Source of the DNA: Legionella impletisoli
GTDB lineage: Bacteria; Pseudomonadota; Gammaproteobacteria; Legionellales; Legionellaceae
Direction of reading: 5' to 3'
Length of the DNA stretch: 64,000 bases
Assembly: GCF_900639875.1 (NCBI RefSeq)
Contig: NZ_CAAAIA010000003.1
Coordinates: 62,001-126,000 of the forward strand
Part shown: piece by piece, positions 1 to 9,260 of the stretch
How the letters are laid out: the number at the start of each line of letters is the position of its first letter
How positions within the stretch are numbered: position 1 is the first letter of the stretch
Notes under the pieces: model-generated
Seen by the model: only the letters and a program-made list of their open reading frames with translations
What the model was told of the DNA's origin: nothing
Databases searched by the model: none
Position numbers and translations under genes: made by a program

Positions 1-57
1 GGGCTCATTCTTTGATATAAATGGTTTTATCGTTTTTAAAATCAGGATGATGCATCT

Positions 58-675
58 GTGAATGACAAAACCGATCCAACCCCAGAAATGGAACCAGATG
101 AAGAGCTGGTGGATGAACAGCGTCGCCAATTTTTATTAACCTCAACTGGTGTTTTAGGAGGGATTGGTGCGTTGTGTGCGTTAACTCCTTTTGTTTCATC
201 CTGGATGCCGAGCGCGAAAGCACAAGCTGCTGGAGCGCCCGTTGAGGTCGATTTAAGTAAATTAGAACCTGGTCAACAGATTACAGTCGAATGGCGAGGA
301 AAACCCGTTTGGATTATCCGTCGCACTAAAGAAATGCTTGAAGGCTTAGATGATCATGATGTCCTGCTAAGAGATCCTAAATCGTTGGTTGATCAGCAGC
401 CTGAATATGCTAAGAATGAATTTCGCTCGATTAAACCCGAATATTTAGTATTGATTGGGATCTGTACTCATTTAGGCTGCATTCCAAAATATAAACCCTA
501 TGAACAGGAACTTGGTCCACAATGGCCGGGAGGTTTTTATTGTCCTTGTCATGGTTCAAGTTTTGATCTGGCGGGGAGAGTGTTTAAAAATGTGCCCGCG
601 CCGATTAATCTAGCGGTGCCCCCCTACCGATTTGTTAACGACCATGTCATTATTATTGGTGAAGACAAAGCATAA
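58..675 (+). CDS. petA: Ubiquinol-cytochrome c reductase iron-sulfur (Rieske) subunit
   Basis: Rieske [2Fe-2S] subunit of the cytochrome bc1 complex, which takes electrons from ubiquinol and passes them to cytochrome c1 at the periplasmic face of the inner membrane. The 205-aa protein has an N-terminal twin-arginine type signal/anchor (RRQFL at residues 22-26, then a hydrophobic stretch). The cluster-binding motifs CTHLGC (from C136) and CPCHGS (from C162) are both intact. The start is GTG at 58, chosen because AGGATG lies 8 bases upstream and the ATG codons at 47 and 50 do not open this frame. It heads a petABC operon, with petB 17 bases downstream. The family call is secure. Confidence 0.96.
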   Translation: MNDKTDPTPEMEPDEELVDEQRRQFLLTSTGVLGGIGALCALTPFVSSWMPSAKAQAAGAPVEVDLSKLEPGQQITVEWRGKPVWIIRRTKEMLEGLDDHDVLLRDPKSLVDQQPEYAKNEFRSIKPEYLVLIGICTHLGCIPKYKPYEQELGPQWPGGFYCPCHGSSFDLAGRVFKNVPAPINLAVPPYRFVNDHVIIIGEDKA

Positions 676-692
676 GGCGTTAAGGAGTAATT

Positions 693-1904
693 ATGAATGG
701 ACTGCTGAACTGGGTGAATGATCGCTTTCCCTTGGTGTCAACTTGGAAAGCACATTTCAGCGAATATTATGCTCCTAAGAATTTTAATTTCTATTACTAT
801 TTCGGTTCTTTGGCCATCGTGGTTTTAGCCAATCAGTTAATAACTGGCTTATGGCTTACGATGTTTTATACTCCGACCGCAGCTGAGGCGTTTAATTCCG
901 TCGAGTACATCATGAGAGATGTGAATTACGGCTGGATCTTACGGTATCTGCATTCCACAGGCGCTTCGGCTTTTTTCATTGTGATCTACATCCATATGTT
1001 TCGGGGTTTACTCTATGGGTCTTATCAAAAGCCACGAGAATTGGTATGGCTGCTTGGCGTGTTGTTATTTATTCTCCTTCTAGCAGAAGCATTTTTTGGT
1101 TATCTTCTACCTTGGGGGCAGATGTCCTATTGGGGCGCTCAAGTGATTACTTCTTTGTTTGGTGCTATACCATTTGTAGGGGATACGCTAGTGGTGTGGT
1201 TACGAGGGGACTACAACATTTCAACAGCCACATTACAACGCTTTTTTGCCTTGCATGTTTTTGGTGTTCCCATGTTGTTTTTGCTGTTGGTCTATTTACA
1301 TATTATCGCGTTGCATAAAGTTGGGTCAAACAATCCAGAAGGCATTGAAATTAAACAGTATAAAGATGCAGAAGGTAGGCCGCTGGATGGTATTCCATTT
1401 CATCCATATTACACCGTGAAAGATTTTTTTGGCATGATTGTCTTTTTAATCTTGTTTTTTGGTGTTGTATTTTTTGCTCCAGAAATGGGGGGCTACTTTC
1501 TTGAGCATTCCAATTTCACTCCCGCAAATCCCTTAACCACACCGGAACATATTGCACCGGTTTGGTATATGACCCCCTATTATGCCATGTTAAGAGCTGT
1601 TCCGGATAAATTATCAGGCGTGCTTATCATGTTTGCATCGATTATTATTTTCTTTTTTGTACCTTGGTTGGATAAGAGTCCAGTACGCTCTATGCGCTAT
1701 AAAGGATATTATTCAAGAGGAATGTTAGCGGCATTTGTCGTGAGTTTTATTATTTTAGCGTATCTCGGAACAGAGGTTGTTACACCAGTAAAACTATGGT
1801 TAGCTAGAATCTGTACGTTCCTATATTTTGCTTATTTTTTGTTGATGCCTCTTTACAGTCGTATTGAATCTCATGAAACCGTGCCAAAGAGGATATCATC
1901 ATGA
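693..1904 (+). CDS. petB: Cytochrome b subunit of the bc1 complex
   Basis: Membrane-embedded cytochrome b, carrying the quinone sites and two b hemes of complex III. The 403-aa protein is highly hydrophobic with about eight or nine membrane spans. It shows typical b-family segments: a GWILRYLHSTGAS helix holding a heme histidine, LPWGQMSYWGAQV near residue 140, and a PEH motif in TPEHIAPVWYMTPYYAMLRA near residue 290 (the family PEWY position). An AAGGAG ribosome binding site precedes the ATG. It overlaps petC by 4 bases, consistent with translational coupling. Confidence 0.96.
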   Translation: MNGLLNWVNDRFPLVSTWKAHFSEYYAPKNFNFYYYFGSLAIVVLANQLITGLWLTMFYTPTAAEAFNSVEYIMRDVNYGWILRYLHSTGASAFFIVIYIHMFRGLLYGSYQKPRELVWLLGVLLFILLLAEAFFGYLLPWGQMSYWGAQVITSLFGAIPFVGDTLVVWLRGDYNISTATLQRFFALHVFGVPMLFLLLVYLHIIALHKVGSNNPEGIEIKQYKDAEGRPLDGIPFHPYYTVKDFFGMIVFLILFFGVVFFAPEMGGYFLEHSNFTPANPLTTPEHIAPVWYMTPYYAMLRAVPDKLSGVLIMFASIIIFFFVPWLDKSPVRSMRYKGYYSRGMLAAFVVSFIILAYLGTEVVTPVKLWLARICTFLYFAYFLLMPLYSRIESHETVPKRISS

Positions 1905-2644
1905 AAAAAATCCTTTTATTAATCGCACTCGCAGTGAATTCAATAGCTCATGCAGCAGATGCTGAAATTGATTGGCATGAAGTTAAAATTAATTTGTCGA
2001 ATCAAGCAAGCCTTCAGCGTGGTGCGAAATACTTTATGAATTATTGTTCAGGTTGTCATTCATTGAAGTATTTGCGTTATAGTCAAATGGCAAAAGGGTT
2101 AGGTTTAATCACTTTTGATGGCAGCATTGCTAAAGATTTATTAATGAATAATTTGGTTTTTACCAAAGCCACTGTATATGACCCCATTGAAATTGCAATG
2201 CCTAGAGAGGATGCAGAGCAATGGTTTGGCCGGATGCCACCTGATTTAACTTTATCTGCAAGAGAAAAAGGCGCAAATTGGATTTATACCTACTTAAAAA
2301 GTTTTTATAAAGATGAGTCGCGTCCTTTTGGATCCAATAACCGCTTGGTTCCCGATGTGTCTATGCCGAATATCCTGGCTCCATTACAAGGGGAAGTAAT
2401 AGCGCTTAATCCAGATCAATCCAATGATCCCTCTCATCTAAAATTAGCTCTGGTAGAACAAGGAATAATGACTCAGCAACAGTTTGATAGTATGTTGCAA
2501 GATCTGGTGAATTTCTTAGTGTATGCGGCTGAACCCAATCTTCTTAAGCGTTATACCATTGGTAGCGTTGTCATTGCCTTTTTAATCATTTTAGCGGTGT
2601 TTGCATATTTGCTGAAACGGGTCTATTGGAAGAAGATTCATTAA
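1901..2644 (+). CDS. petC: Cytochrome c1 subunit of the bc1 complex
   Basis: Cytochrome c1 accepts electrons from the Rieske protein and passes them to soluble cytochrome c. The 247-aa precursor has a cleavable signal peptide (about residues 1-18, ending AHA), a single c-type heme motif CSGCH at residues 49-53, a methionine in VSMPNIL that fits the axial ligand, and a C-terminal membrane anchor (about 217-238) followed by basic residues. It starts inside the petB stop (ATGA overlap). It is the last gene of the operon. Confidence 0.95.
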   Translation: MKKILLLIALAVNSIAHAADAEIDWHEVKINLSNQASLQRGAKYFMNYCSGCHSLKYLRYSQMAKGLGLITFDGSIAKDLLMNNLVFTKATVYDPIEIAMPREDAEQWFGRMPPDLTLSAREKGANWIYTYLKSFYKDESRPFGSNNRLVPDVSMPNILAPLQGEVIALNPDQSNDPSHLKLALVEQGIMTQQQFDSMLQDLVNFLVYAAEPNLLKRYTIGSVVIAFLIILAVFAYLLKRVYWKKIH

Positions 2645-2831
2645 ATTTAAGTGAATTAATACGTTAAATATCTGTACATTATTTTTTCATTTTCAACATG
2701 AATTAGAAAAATTATGCTAAAATAATGACTTTTGCACCTTAGTAGCAATCGCTTTCTTATTGAAGGAGCTTATAAGCAAGGCTGATAAGTCTTGCTGTTA
2801 TGATTGTTCGAGGCAGAATTTCTAGAGCTTG

Positions 2832-2911
2832 TTGACAATTCACTCATGCGCTACGCCCCACGGGCAAGCTTAGCGGCGAAGGCAGGTCGTAGATTGCAGG
2901 CGAATTGTCAA
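2832..2911. repeat. Palindromic intergenic element between petC and sspA
   Basis: Perfect 10-bp inverted repeat TTGACAATTC (2832-2841) / GAATTGTCAA (2902-2911). A second inner pair, CTACG and CGTAG, lies inside it. The whole can fold into a long hairpin in the 320-base gap between petC and sspA. The rest of that gap shows no gene. I see no T-run after the stem, so a short repetitive palindrome or an mRNA structure fits better than a simple terminator. Confidence 0.55.
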
Positions 2912-2964
2912 TACACCTTAGAAACTTAGCATATAAATTTTTAATGAATGATGAGGAGTGTTTG

Positions 2965-3585
2965 ATGGCGATCGTTGCAAAGCGTACTATTATGTCATTG
3001 TTTTCAGATAATGATGATGTGTATAGTCATCAAGTAAGAATTGTACTGGCCGAAAAAGGCGTAAATGTTGAAATTTTAACTGCCAAGCAAAATGAAGCCC
3101 CTAGTGACTTGCTAGCTGTCAATCCTTATGGAACGGTACCTACCTTAATCGATCGTGATCTGGTTTTATATGAAGCCCGTATTATTATGGAATATCTAGA
3201 CGAGCGTTTCCCTCATCCGCCTTTGCTTCCTGTCTACCCGGTTGCACGCGCTGAGACTCGAAAAATGATGCACCGTATCGAGCAAGATTGGTATTCTTTG
3301 TTACAACGTATTTATCAGAATGATGAAGCGGACGCGGCTCGTCAACAGCTACAAGATAGCTTATTAAACCTAGAACCCGTTTTTGCTGATAAGCCCTATT
3401 TCTTAAGCGAAGAATTTTCTTTATTAGATTGCACATTGGCTCCTTTATTATGGCGTTTACCAGGATTGGGCATTGAAACTCCTTTAAAAGCAGTGGGTTT
3501 GCATACTTATATGCAAAGACTGTTTACACGAGAGTGTTTTCAAACCAGTTTAACAGAAGCTGAGAGGCAGCTAAGGGCGGCGTAA
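2965..3585 (+). CDS. sspA: Stringent starvation protein A (GST fold)
   Basis: RNA polymerase-associated regulator with a glutathione S-transferase fold. In Escherichia coli it affects stationary-phase and acid-stress transcription. The 206-aa protein shows the N-terminal thioredoxin-like half (MSLFSDNDDVYSHQVRIVLAEKGV) and the DLLAVNPYGTVPTLIDRDLVLYEARIIMEYLDERFP region typical of SspA. The start is placed at 2965 behind GAGGAG at 2951-2956; an in-frame ATG at 2905 lies inside the upstream palindrome and lacks a good ribosome site. The stop overlaps the sspB start by one base, the usual sspAB arrangement. Confidence 0.92.
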   Translation: MAIVAKRTIMSLFSDNDDVYSHQVRIVLAEKGVNVEILTAKQNEAPSDLLAVNPYGTVPTLIDRDLVLYEARIIMEYLDERFPHPPLLPVYPVARAETRKMMHRIEQDWYSLLQRIYQNDEADAARQQLQDSLLNLEPVFADKPYFLSEEFSLLDCTLAPLLWRLPGLGIETPLKAVGLHTYMQRLFTRECFQTSLTEAERQLRAA

Positions 3586-3980
3586 TGACAAAGATGACCT
3601 CAAGTAAACCGTATCTTATTCGTGGACTCTATGATTGGATTGTCGACAACGATCTTACCCCCTATTTGTTGGTGAATGCCGAAGCTCAGGGGGTGCAAGT
3701 ACCACAAGAACATGTGGTTGATGGAAAAATTGTTCTCAATATTTCTCCACAAGCGTGCCGAGGTCTACACTTGGATAACGACCGTATTGTGTTCACAACC
3801 CGTTTTTCTGGTCAGACTTCCCAAATTTCGCTAACACCTGGATCGGTATTAGCCATTTATGCCAAAGAAAATGGTCGGGGAATGGAGTTTGAAGAGGAAG
3901 AAGAGGATACCCTACCACCACCCACATCGCCCTCCAAAGACAAAGGTGGTCGAAAACCAGCGTTAAAGTTGGTTAAATAG
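3585..3980 (+). CDS. sspB: ClpXP protease specificity-enhancing factor SspB
   Basis: SspB is the adaptor that delivers ssrA-tagged proteins to ClpXP. The 131-aa protein has the conserved N-terminal substrate-binding domain (SSKPYLIRGLYDWIVDNDLTPYLLV, then VVDGKIVLNISPQA) and an acidic linker EFEEEEED. The basic C-terminal tail ends in KPALKLVK and matches the ClpX-docking tail of the family. It is coupled to sspA (TAATG overlap). Confidence 0.93.
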   Translation: MTKMTSSKPYLIRGLYDWIVDNDLTPYLLVNAEAQGVQVPQEHVVDGKIVLNISPQACRGLHLDNDRIVFTTRFSGQTSQISLTPGSVLAIYAKENGRGMEFEEEEEDTLPPPTSPSKDKGGRKPALKLVK

Positions 3981-4004
3981 AGGCGGTGTTGTAGGACTAA
4001 CCCC

Positions 4005-4165
4005 AGGGCCTACGCATGAAAAAAATACCGTCGTCATTGCGAACGAAGTGAAGCAATCCAGTACAGGATTTCAACGGAGCATCGATCTGGATTGCTTCGC
4101 TAGTGCTCGCAAAGACGAGCTATTTTTCGTATTGAGTTAAAACAAGCTTTTCATGCGTAGACCCT
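4005..4165. mobile_element. 161-bp MITE-like element with 18-bp terminal inverted repeats
   Basis: Terminal inverted repeats at 4005-4022 and 4148-4165 match at 17 of 18 positions (AGGGCCTACGCATGAAAA against the complement of the right end). Inside, a second imperfect palindrome (about 4030-4061 against 4085-4118) contains the REP-like word CATTGCGA and its partner. It has no coding capacity and fills most of the gap between sspB and nnr. A 58-bp exact copy of its left part recurs at 19857-19914. Any transposase would have to act in trans. The rest of the gap (3981-4286) shows no gene. Confidence 0.75.
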
Positions 4166-4286
4166 AATGCTTTCTGTTCTCATGGTAGAATCAAAATGCC
4201 TAACCGATGGAAGGCTTCTGAATGTGTTCGATTAAAACATATTGCCACATTCCATGAGTTCTAAACATTCTAGGGAGCTAATTCAA

Positions 4287-5768
4287 ATGCCAAAGGATAC
4301 TGCGCTCTATCAAACAAGCCAGATTAGACAACTTGAGCAACAGGCAATTGAGGAGCTTGGGATCCAAGAAAGCGAATTGATGAAGCGCGCAGGTTTTGCT
4401 GCCTTTCGCACCATGCGAAAATTTTATAATCAAGCACGTCATATTGCTGTTTTTTGTGGGGGTGGCAATAATGGTGGTGATGGTTATGTCCTTGCGCGCC
4501 TCGCTGCTGAAGAAGGATTGTCGGTTATTATTTACCACGATAAACCCATTGAAGAGCTGCCACATGCAGCTGCTGAAGCAGCACAGAGTGCAATTGCAGC
4601 GGGAGTGCAATGCCTGGCGTTTGATGATGCTCTTGATCCAGATGTAGAGCTGATTGTTGATGCATTGTTAGGAATTGGTTTAGAGGGAACAGTACACGGT
4701 GCTATTGAACATGCTATCGAAATGATCAATGACAGTGGATTGCCTATCGTTTCATTAGACGTTCCTTCTGGCTTAAATGCAGATACAGGCTTAAAATTAG
4801 GTACTTGCGTTCGAGCAGACATCACAACGACTTTTATCGGAGCAAAAGTCGGGCTATATACGGTTGATGGGCCTGATCATTCTGGTGAAATTATTTGTCA
4901 TGATTTGCAATTAGAAAAAGATAATCAAGCGATTATTCCTGCGGCCTACTTATTAGAACAGCAATCATTGTGTCAATCCATGCCGCCTCGCAAAAAAAAC
5001 TCGCACAAGGGACTATATGGTCATGTCTTAGTCATTGGTGGGGCCCCTGGGATGCCAGGCGCTCCCTGGCTTGCCGCCATGGCTGCATTGAGAGTAGGGG
5101 CAGGAATGGTTACCTTAGCTACGCATCCTGAACAGGCTAAGCAAGTTCTTCCGGGTTTACCTGAAGCCATGGTGTTTGGGGTTGCGGATGAACATGATTT
5201 AAAACCACTTTTCGCTAAGGCTACAGTATGTGTGTTAGGCCCCGGCTTAGGTGAGGACAGTTGGGCGGAGCGGCTTTTTACGGCGGCAATTGCAGCGCAA
5301 CTTCCTTTAGTGATTGATGCTTCTGCATTGAGGCTTTTAGCCCGTAATCAGCAGCATGATGATAATTGGATTTTAACGCCACACCCAGGAGAAGCGGCTG
5401 AATTATTAGGGTGTAATACGGAAACCATCCAACGTGATCGTCTCGCTGCTTCTCGCACAATCCAAGAACAATATGGTGGTAGTGTGATTATTAAAGGCGT
5501 TGGAACCATTATTGATTCGGGTGAGAATGAGCGGTATCTCTGTCCAGCAGGAAATCCTGGTATGGCAACCGCTGGGATGGGCGATGTATTAAGTGGGGTT
5601 ATCGGAGGATTATTAGCACAGGGATTAGACTTGCCGAATGCTGCAACACTTGGTGTTTGGCTTCATGCAAAAGCAGGCGATGATGCGGCGGTTAAATATG
5701 GTGAGCGTGGGTTAACCGCAAGCGATTTGATGCCTTTTTTACGGCGTCGAATCAACTCGCTCGGTTAG
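4287..5768 (+). CDS. nnr: Bifunctional NAD(P)H-hydrate epimerase / ADP-dependent dehydratase
   Basis: Repairs damaged (hydrated) NADH and NADPH. The N-terminal YjeF_N epimerase domain (about residues 1-215; CGGGNNGGDGYVLARL) is fused to a C-terminal carbohydrate-kinase-like dehydratase domain (about 225-490; TPHPGEAAELLG and GNPGMATAGMGDVLSG). The length of 493 aa is normal. The start at 4287 is preferred over an in-frame ATG at 4242 because AGGGAG sits about 9 bases upstream and the protein then begins just before the epimerase domain. tsaE follows after 59 bases, the common nnr-tsaE-ami-mutL order. Confidence 0.94.
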   Translation: MPKDTALYQTSQIRQLEQQAIEELGIQESELMKRAGFAAFRTMRKFYNQARHIAVFCGGGNNGGDGYVLARLAAEEGLSVIIYHDKPIEELPHAAAEAAQSAIAAGVQCLAFDDALDPDVELIVDALLGIGLEGTVHGAIEHAIEMINDSGLPIVSLDVPSGLNADTGLKLGTCVRADITTTFIGAKVGLYTVDGPDHSGEIICHDLQLEKDNQAIIPAAYLLEQQSLCQSMPPRKKNSHKGLYGHVLVIGGAPGMPGAPWLAAMAALRVGAGMVTLATHPEQAKQVLPGLPEAMVFGVADEHDLKPLFAKATVCVLGPGLGEDSWAERLFTAAIAAQLPLVIDASALRLLARNQQHDDNWILTPHPGEAAELLGCNTETIQRDRLAASRTIQEQYGGSVIIKGVGTIIDSGENERYLCPAGNPGMATAGMGDVLSGVIGGLLAQGLDLPNAATLGVWLHAKAGDDAAVKYGERGLTASDLMPFLRRRINSLG

Positions 5769-5827
5769 GGTCTGTTGCTTATTTGTTTCAAATTAATGAA
5801 CTCCAAACTGGGGGTTAAAGAAGATGC

Positions 5828-6298
5828 ATGATGAAAAAAGAGTTATTAATTAATCTCCCTTCGGAAGAAGATACCATTGCGCTTGCAAAGCGATGTGCAA
5901 AGATTTTACGATCACCGGCAACGTTAACGTTTCGTGGGAATATAGGGGCAGGAAAAACCACCTTCATTCGCGCAATGCTAAAAGCCTTAGGGATTTGTTC
6001 GACCATTAAAAGCCCGACGTTTTCTTTAGTAGAAACCTATAGTTTAGATACATTCCAAATTCATCATTTTGATTTGTATCGTATACACGATGAAGCCGAA
6101 TTAGAGTATATTGGGTTTAGAGATTATTTTACGAGCCAATCCGTCTGTTGCATTGAATGGCCCGAGCACGGAACGCACTATTTAAACGTTGTGGATATTG
6201 AATTTGCGTTGATGGCCCATGGTGAAGGGCGAAGGTTATCCTTGATTGCAAAAAGCCCTCTTGGAATTGAAATGTTGTCTTGTCTGGAAGCAGCATAA
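5828..6298 (+). CDS. tsaE: tRNA threonylcarbamoyladenosine biosynthesis ATPase TsaE
   Basis: P-loop ATPase that works with TsaB and TsaD to make t6A37 in ANN-decoding tRNAs. The 156-aa protein has the Walker A motif GNIGAGKTTF, the conserved IKSPTFSLVETY segment, HHFDLYR and IEWPEHG, all typical of YjeE/TsaE. The first two codons are both ATG (5828 and 5831). Its TAA overlaps the amidase start. Confidence 0.95.
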   Translation: MMKKELLINLPSEEDTIALAKRCAKILRSPATLTFRGNIGAGKTTFIRAMLKALGICSTIKSPTFSLVETYSLDTFQIHHFDLYRIHDEAELEYIGFRDYFTSQSVCCIEWPEHGTHYLNVVDIEFALMAHGEGRRLSLIAKSPLGIEMLSCLEAA

Positions 6299-7635
6299 TG
6301 GGAAAGTCAATTTTCAACATCATAACCAGTTTTATGCTCATCAGTCATGTGGCTGTAGCCGCAGAATTACTTTCTTTGGATATTCAAGATGAAAAGCAAA
6401 CGACGGCACTCATCTTTGATTTTTCTGAGCCGTTCACATACAAAGCATTTCTTTTATTGAACCCAGCACGAGCAGTAGTTGATCTGCCGCAAGCCTCTTC
6501 ATCTATCCATTTCAATCGCTTAGCTCAAAAAAGTTCTTTAGTAAAAGCCATTCGCATTGGACATCCCAAAAAAGACACTTTAAGAGTGGTATTTGATTTA
6601 AATCATGAAGCATCACTTTCGGCCGATAAGGCCGGGAAGCGATTGCGCCTTAATTTAACGAATAAAAGAGAGAGTATAAAACCAGCAATAGTGAAAGCAG
6701 CCGCTCAGGCTAATTCACTTAAAGCCCCGGTCATGGTTAGTCGAAGTCCTTCTCGCTCGTTAAGAGATGTGGTTGTGATTATTGACCCTGGTCATGGAGG
6801 AAAAGATCCAGGTGCAATTGGTCCAACCCACCACTTGGAAAAAAATGTTGTATTAGCCATTGCGCTTAAATTGAAAAAAATTATCGATAAGCAGCCTGGT
6901 ATGCGTGCGGTATTAACACGAAAAGGTGATTATTACGTCGGTCTTCGTGAACGCTTAGATATTGCCAGAAAATATGATGGTGATATTTTTATCTCTATTC
7001 ATGCGGATGCGTTTAAAAACCGCAATTCAAATGGCGCTTCTGTGTTTGCTCTTTCTCAAACCGGAGCAACCAGCGAGGCCGCAAGATGGTTAGCGGAAAA
7101 GGAAAACTACTCAGAGTTAGGTGGTGTTAACTTATCCGAATTAGATGATGATAATGGCGTTATTCGCTCGGTGCTGATTGATCTCTCTCAAACCGCAACG
7201 ATTGGGGCAAGCTTAAAGATGGGAGAGCGTGTGTTACACTCCATGGATAACATTACGAACCTACATCATGAAGACGTAGAACAGGCGCGCTTCGTGGTGT
7301 TAAAATCTCCAGATATCCCCTCGATTCTTGTTGAAACAGGATTTATCTCAAATCCCCGAGAAGAGCGAAATCTTACTTCATCAACGTATCAATCAAAGTT
7401 ATCCTATGCCATTTTTCAAGGGGTTAAGCAGTATTTTTTTGATCATCCCCCACACGGAACATACATAGAAGCGATGGCTAGAACCAATAAACACATTGTT
7501 AGAAAAGGGGAAACGTTAGGAGGAATTGCGGCAAAATACAGCACATCAATTGCTAAGTTAAAAGAATTAAATCACTTACAAAATGAGCATATAGTGATTG
7601 GTCAAAGTCTTATTATTCCTAATTCCTTGTCATGA
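6298..7635 (+). CDS. N-acetylmuramoyl-L-alanine amidase (AmiB/AmiC type) with LysM
   Basis: Periplasmic zinc amidase that cuts the peptide from muramic acid during cell separation. The 445-aa protein has a signal peptide (about 1-22), an AMIN-type beta domain (about 25-125), an Amidase_3 catalytic domain (about 160-375; IDPGHGGKDPGAIG, ISIHADAF and SILVETGFISNPRE supply zinc ligands and the catalytic Glu), and a single C-terminal LysM repeat (about 395-442). The start is the ATG at 6298 overlapping the tsaE stop. It overlaps mutL by 4 bases. The family is clear; I do not separate AmiB from AmiC. Confidence 0.92.
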   Translation: MGKSIFNIITSFMLISHVAVAAELLSLDIQDEKQTTALIFDFSEPFTYKAFLLLNPARAVVDLPQASSSIHFNRLAQKSSLVKAIRIGHPKKDTLRVVFDLNHEASLSADKAGKRLRLNLTNKRESIKPAIVKAAAQANSLKAPVMVSRSPSRSLRDVVVIIDPGHGGKDPGAIGPTHHLEKNVVLAIALKLKKIIDKQPGMRAVLTRKGDYYVGLRERLDIARKYDGDIFISIHADAFKNRNSNGASVFALSQTGATSEAARWLAEKENYSELGGVNLSELDDDNGVIRSVLIDLSQTATIGASLKMGERVLHSMDNITNLHHEDVEQARFVVLKSPDIPSILVETGFISNPREERNLTSSTYQSKLSYAIFQGVKQYFFDHPPHGTYIEAMARTNKHIVRKGETLGGIAAKYSTSIAKLKELNHLQNEHIVIGQSLIIPNSLS

Positions 7636-9260
7636 GAATACAAACGTTATCTCTAGAGCTTGCAAATCAGATTGCGGCTGGCGAAGTCATCGAGCGGCCC
7701 GCTTCTGTTGTTAAAGAATTGTTAGAAAACGCGCTAGATGCAGGGGCGCAAACCATCCACATTATGATTGATGGTGGCGGGGTGAATCGCATCAGAATCA
7801 GTGATGACGGACAAGGGATCTACCCAGATGATCTACCGCTTGCAATTGCCGCGCATGCAACCAGTAAAATCCGTACACTTAATGATTTATATCAAATTAA
7901 AAGCATGGGCTTTCGAGGAGAGGCATTAGCGAGTATTGCATCCATTTCTAAGTTAACCATTAGCTCAAGAGCAGTAGGTGAAGATCATGCTGCCTTCTTG
8001 CAATTAACGCCTGAAGGGCCAATGGTATCTCCTACGGCTCGCAATCGAGGAACGACTGTAGAGGTTCAAGATTTATTTTACAATGCCCCTGTTCGAAAAA
8101 AATTCTTAAAGACAGAAAAAACCGAGTTTCAAGTTATTGAAACATTAGTTCGGCGTTTTGCTATGTGCCGATCAGACATAGCGATTACTTTAACGCATAA
8201 TGGTCGACCAAGTCTTGCTATTCCAGCAGCGCTTTGTGAAAAAACAAAAATAAATCGTATTAAAAAGCTCATGGGGAAGGAGTTTGTCGATGAGGCTAAA
8301 TATATCGAGATAAAACGATCTGGAATGAGGCTTTATGGCTGGCTTGGTGGGAAAGCGTATCATCGAAGTCAAAATGATAAGCAATGGATTTATGTAAACC
8401 AACGGATGGTTAAAGATAAGCTTTTAAATCACGCGATAAAACAAAGCTATGAGCCTTTCCTTCCACCAGGACGTTTTCCAGGATGTTTGCTGTATCTAGA
8501 TATAGCTCCAGAAGAGGTGGATGTTAATGTGCATCCAACCAAACATGAAGTACGGTTTCAGCAGCCTAGATTGGTTCATGATTTAATTGTTTCCGAACTT
8601 ACAGAAGCCTTTGGTGGGAAAAAAGATTCAACCATAAGGAATGCCTTATCCCACTTAAGCACAGAAAAGCGAATTGTTCGAGAAGACGATTACAGCCAGC
8701 GCTCGCTTATAAATAAGATACTAGAACCATCATCTAATCGCGTTCTTACCGTTTTAAATTCTAGTTTTATTATTTTAATGCACCAAGATGATCCGTTTTT
8801 AGTGGATGTAGCAAAGCTGTATCAACTTGGAATCAAGCGAGAGATCAAACGGGAAGATGCCCCTTTAAAGAAAAGACCCTTATTAGTTCCAATCCGTTTT
8901 CACGCATTAAATCAAGCTGATCACCTGATAGAACAGTACCAAGAAGATTTATTTAACCTGGGTATCGAAATCAATAGAATAGCAGACCATGAGCTCTTGA
9001 TTCGCACCATCCCTAAGTTGCTTTGGCAATTAGATATACAAGCCTTCATGAACGCACTGAATACACAAGCGCGATTGAGTGAGGAAAAACTACTGAACTT
9101 GATGGTTTCTTGTTGTACAATAAAAGCCGATGCTTTAAGTCCAGAAGAGTGCTATCAACTCTTGGATTTTTTTGACGCTCAAATCTCTGAAGTACCCAAT
9201 TTGAAACCGGTTTATCTTAGGCTCGATGAAACGGCTTGTCGTGAGTTATTGAATGGTTAA
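7632..9260 (+). CDS. mutL: DNA mismatch repair protein MutL
   Basis: Matchmaker ATPase of methyl-directed mismatch repair. The GHKL ATPase motifs are intact: ELLENALDAGA, DDGQGI, ATSKI and FRGEALASI within the first 105 residues. The transducer domain (VDVNVHPTKHEVRF) and a C-terminal dimerisation domain follow. At 542 aa it is shorter than E. coli MutL because the linker between the halves is short; I see no frameshift. It overlaps miaA by 8 bases. Confidence 0.95.
   Translation: MRIQTLSLELANQIAAGEVIERPASVVKELLENALDAGAQTIHIMIDGGGVNRIRISDDGQGIYPDDLPLAIAAHATSKIRTLNDLYQIKSMGFRGEALASIASISKLTISSRAVGEDHAAFLQLTPEGPMVSPTARNRGTTVEVQDLFYNAPVRKKFLKTEKTEFQVIETLVRRFAMCRSDIAITLTHNGRPSLAIPAALCEKTKINRIKKLMGKEFVDEAKYIEIKRSGMRLYGWLGGKAYHRSQNDKQWIYVNQRMVKDKLLNHAIKQSYEPFLPPGRFPGCLLYLDIAPEEVDVNVHPTKHEVRFQQPRLVHDLIVSELTEAFGGKKDSTIRNALSHLSTEKRIVREDDYSQRSLINKILEPSSNRVLTVLNSSFIILMHQDDPFLVDVAKLYQLGIKREIKREDAPLKKRPLLVPIRFHALNQADHLIEQYQEDLFNLGIEINRIADHELLIRTIPKLLWQLDIQAFMNALNTQARLSEEKLLNLMVSCCTIKADALSPEECYQLLDFFDAQISEVPNLKPVYLRLDETACRELLNG

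Noticed and set aside
1046-1318. Second plus-strand frame inside petB
   Set aside because: Alternative frame of a well-recognised gene with Cys/Ser-rich random-looking product.
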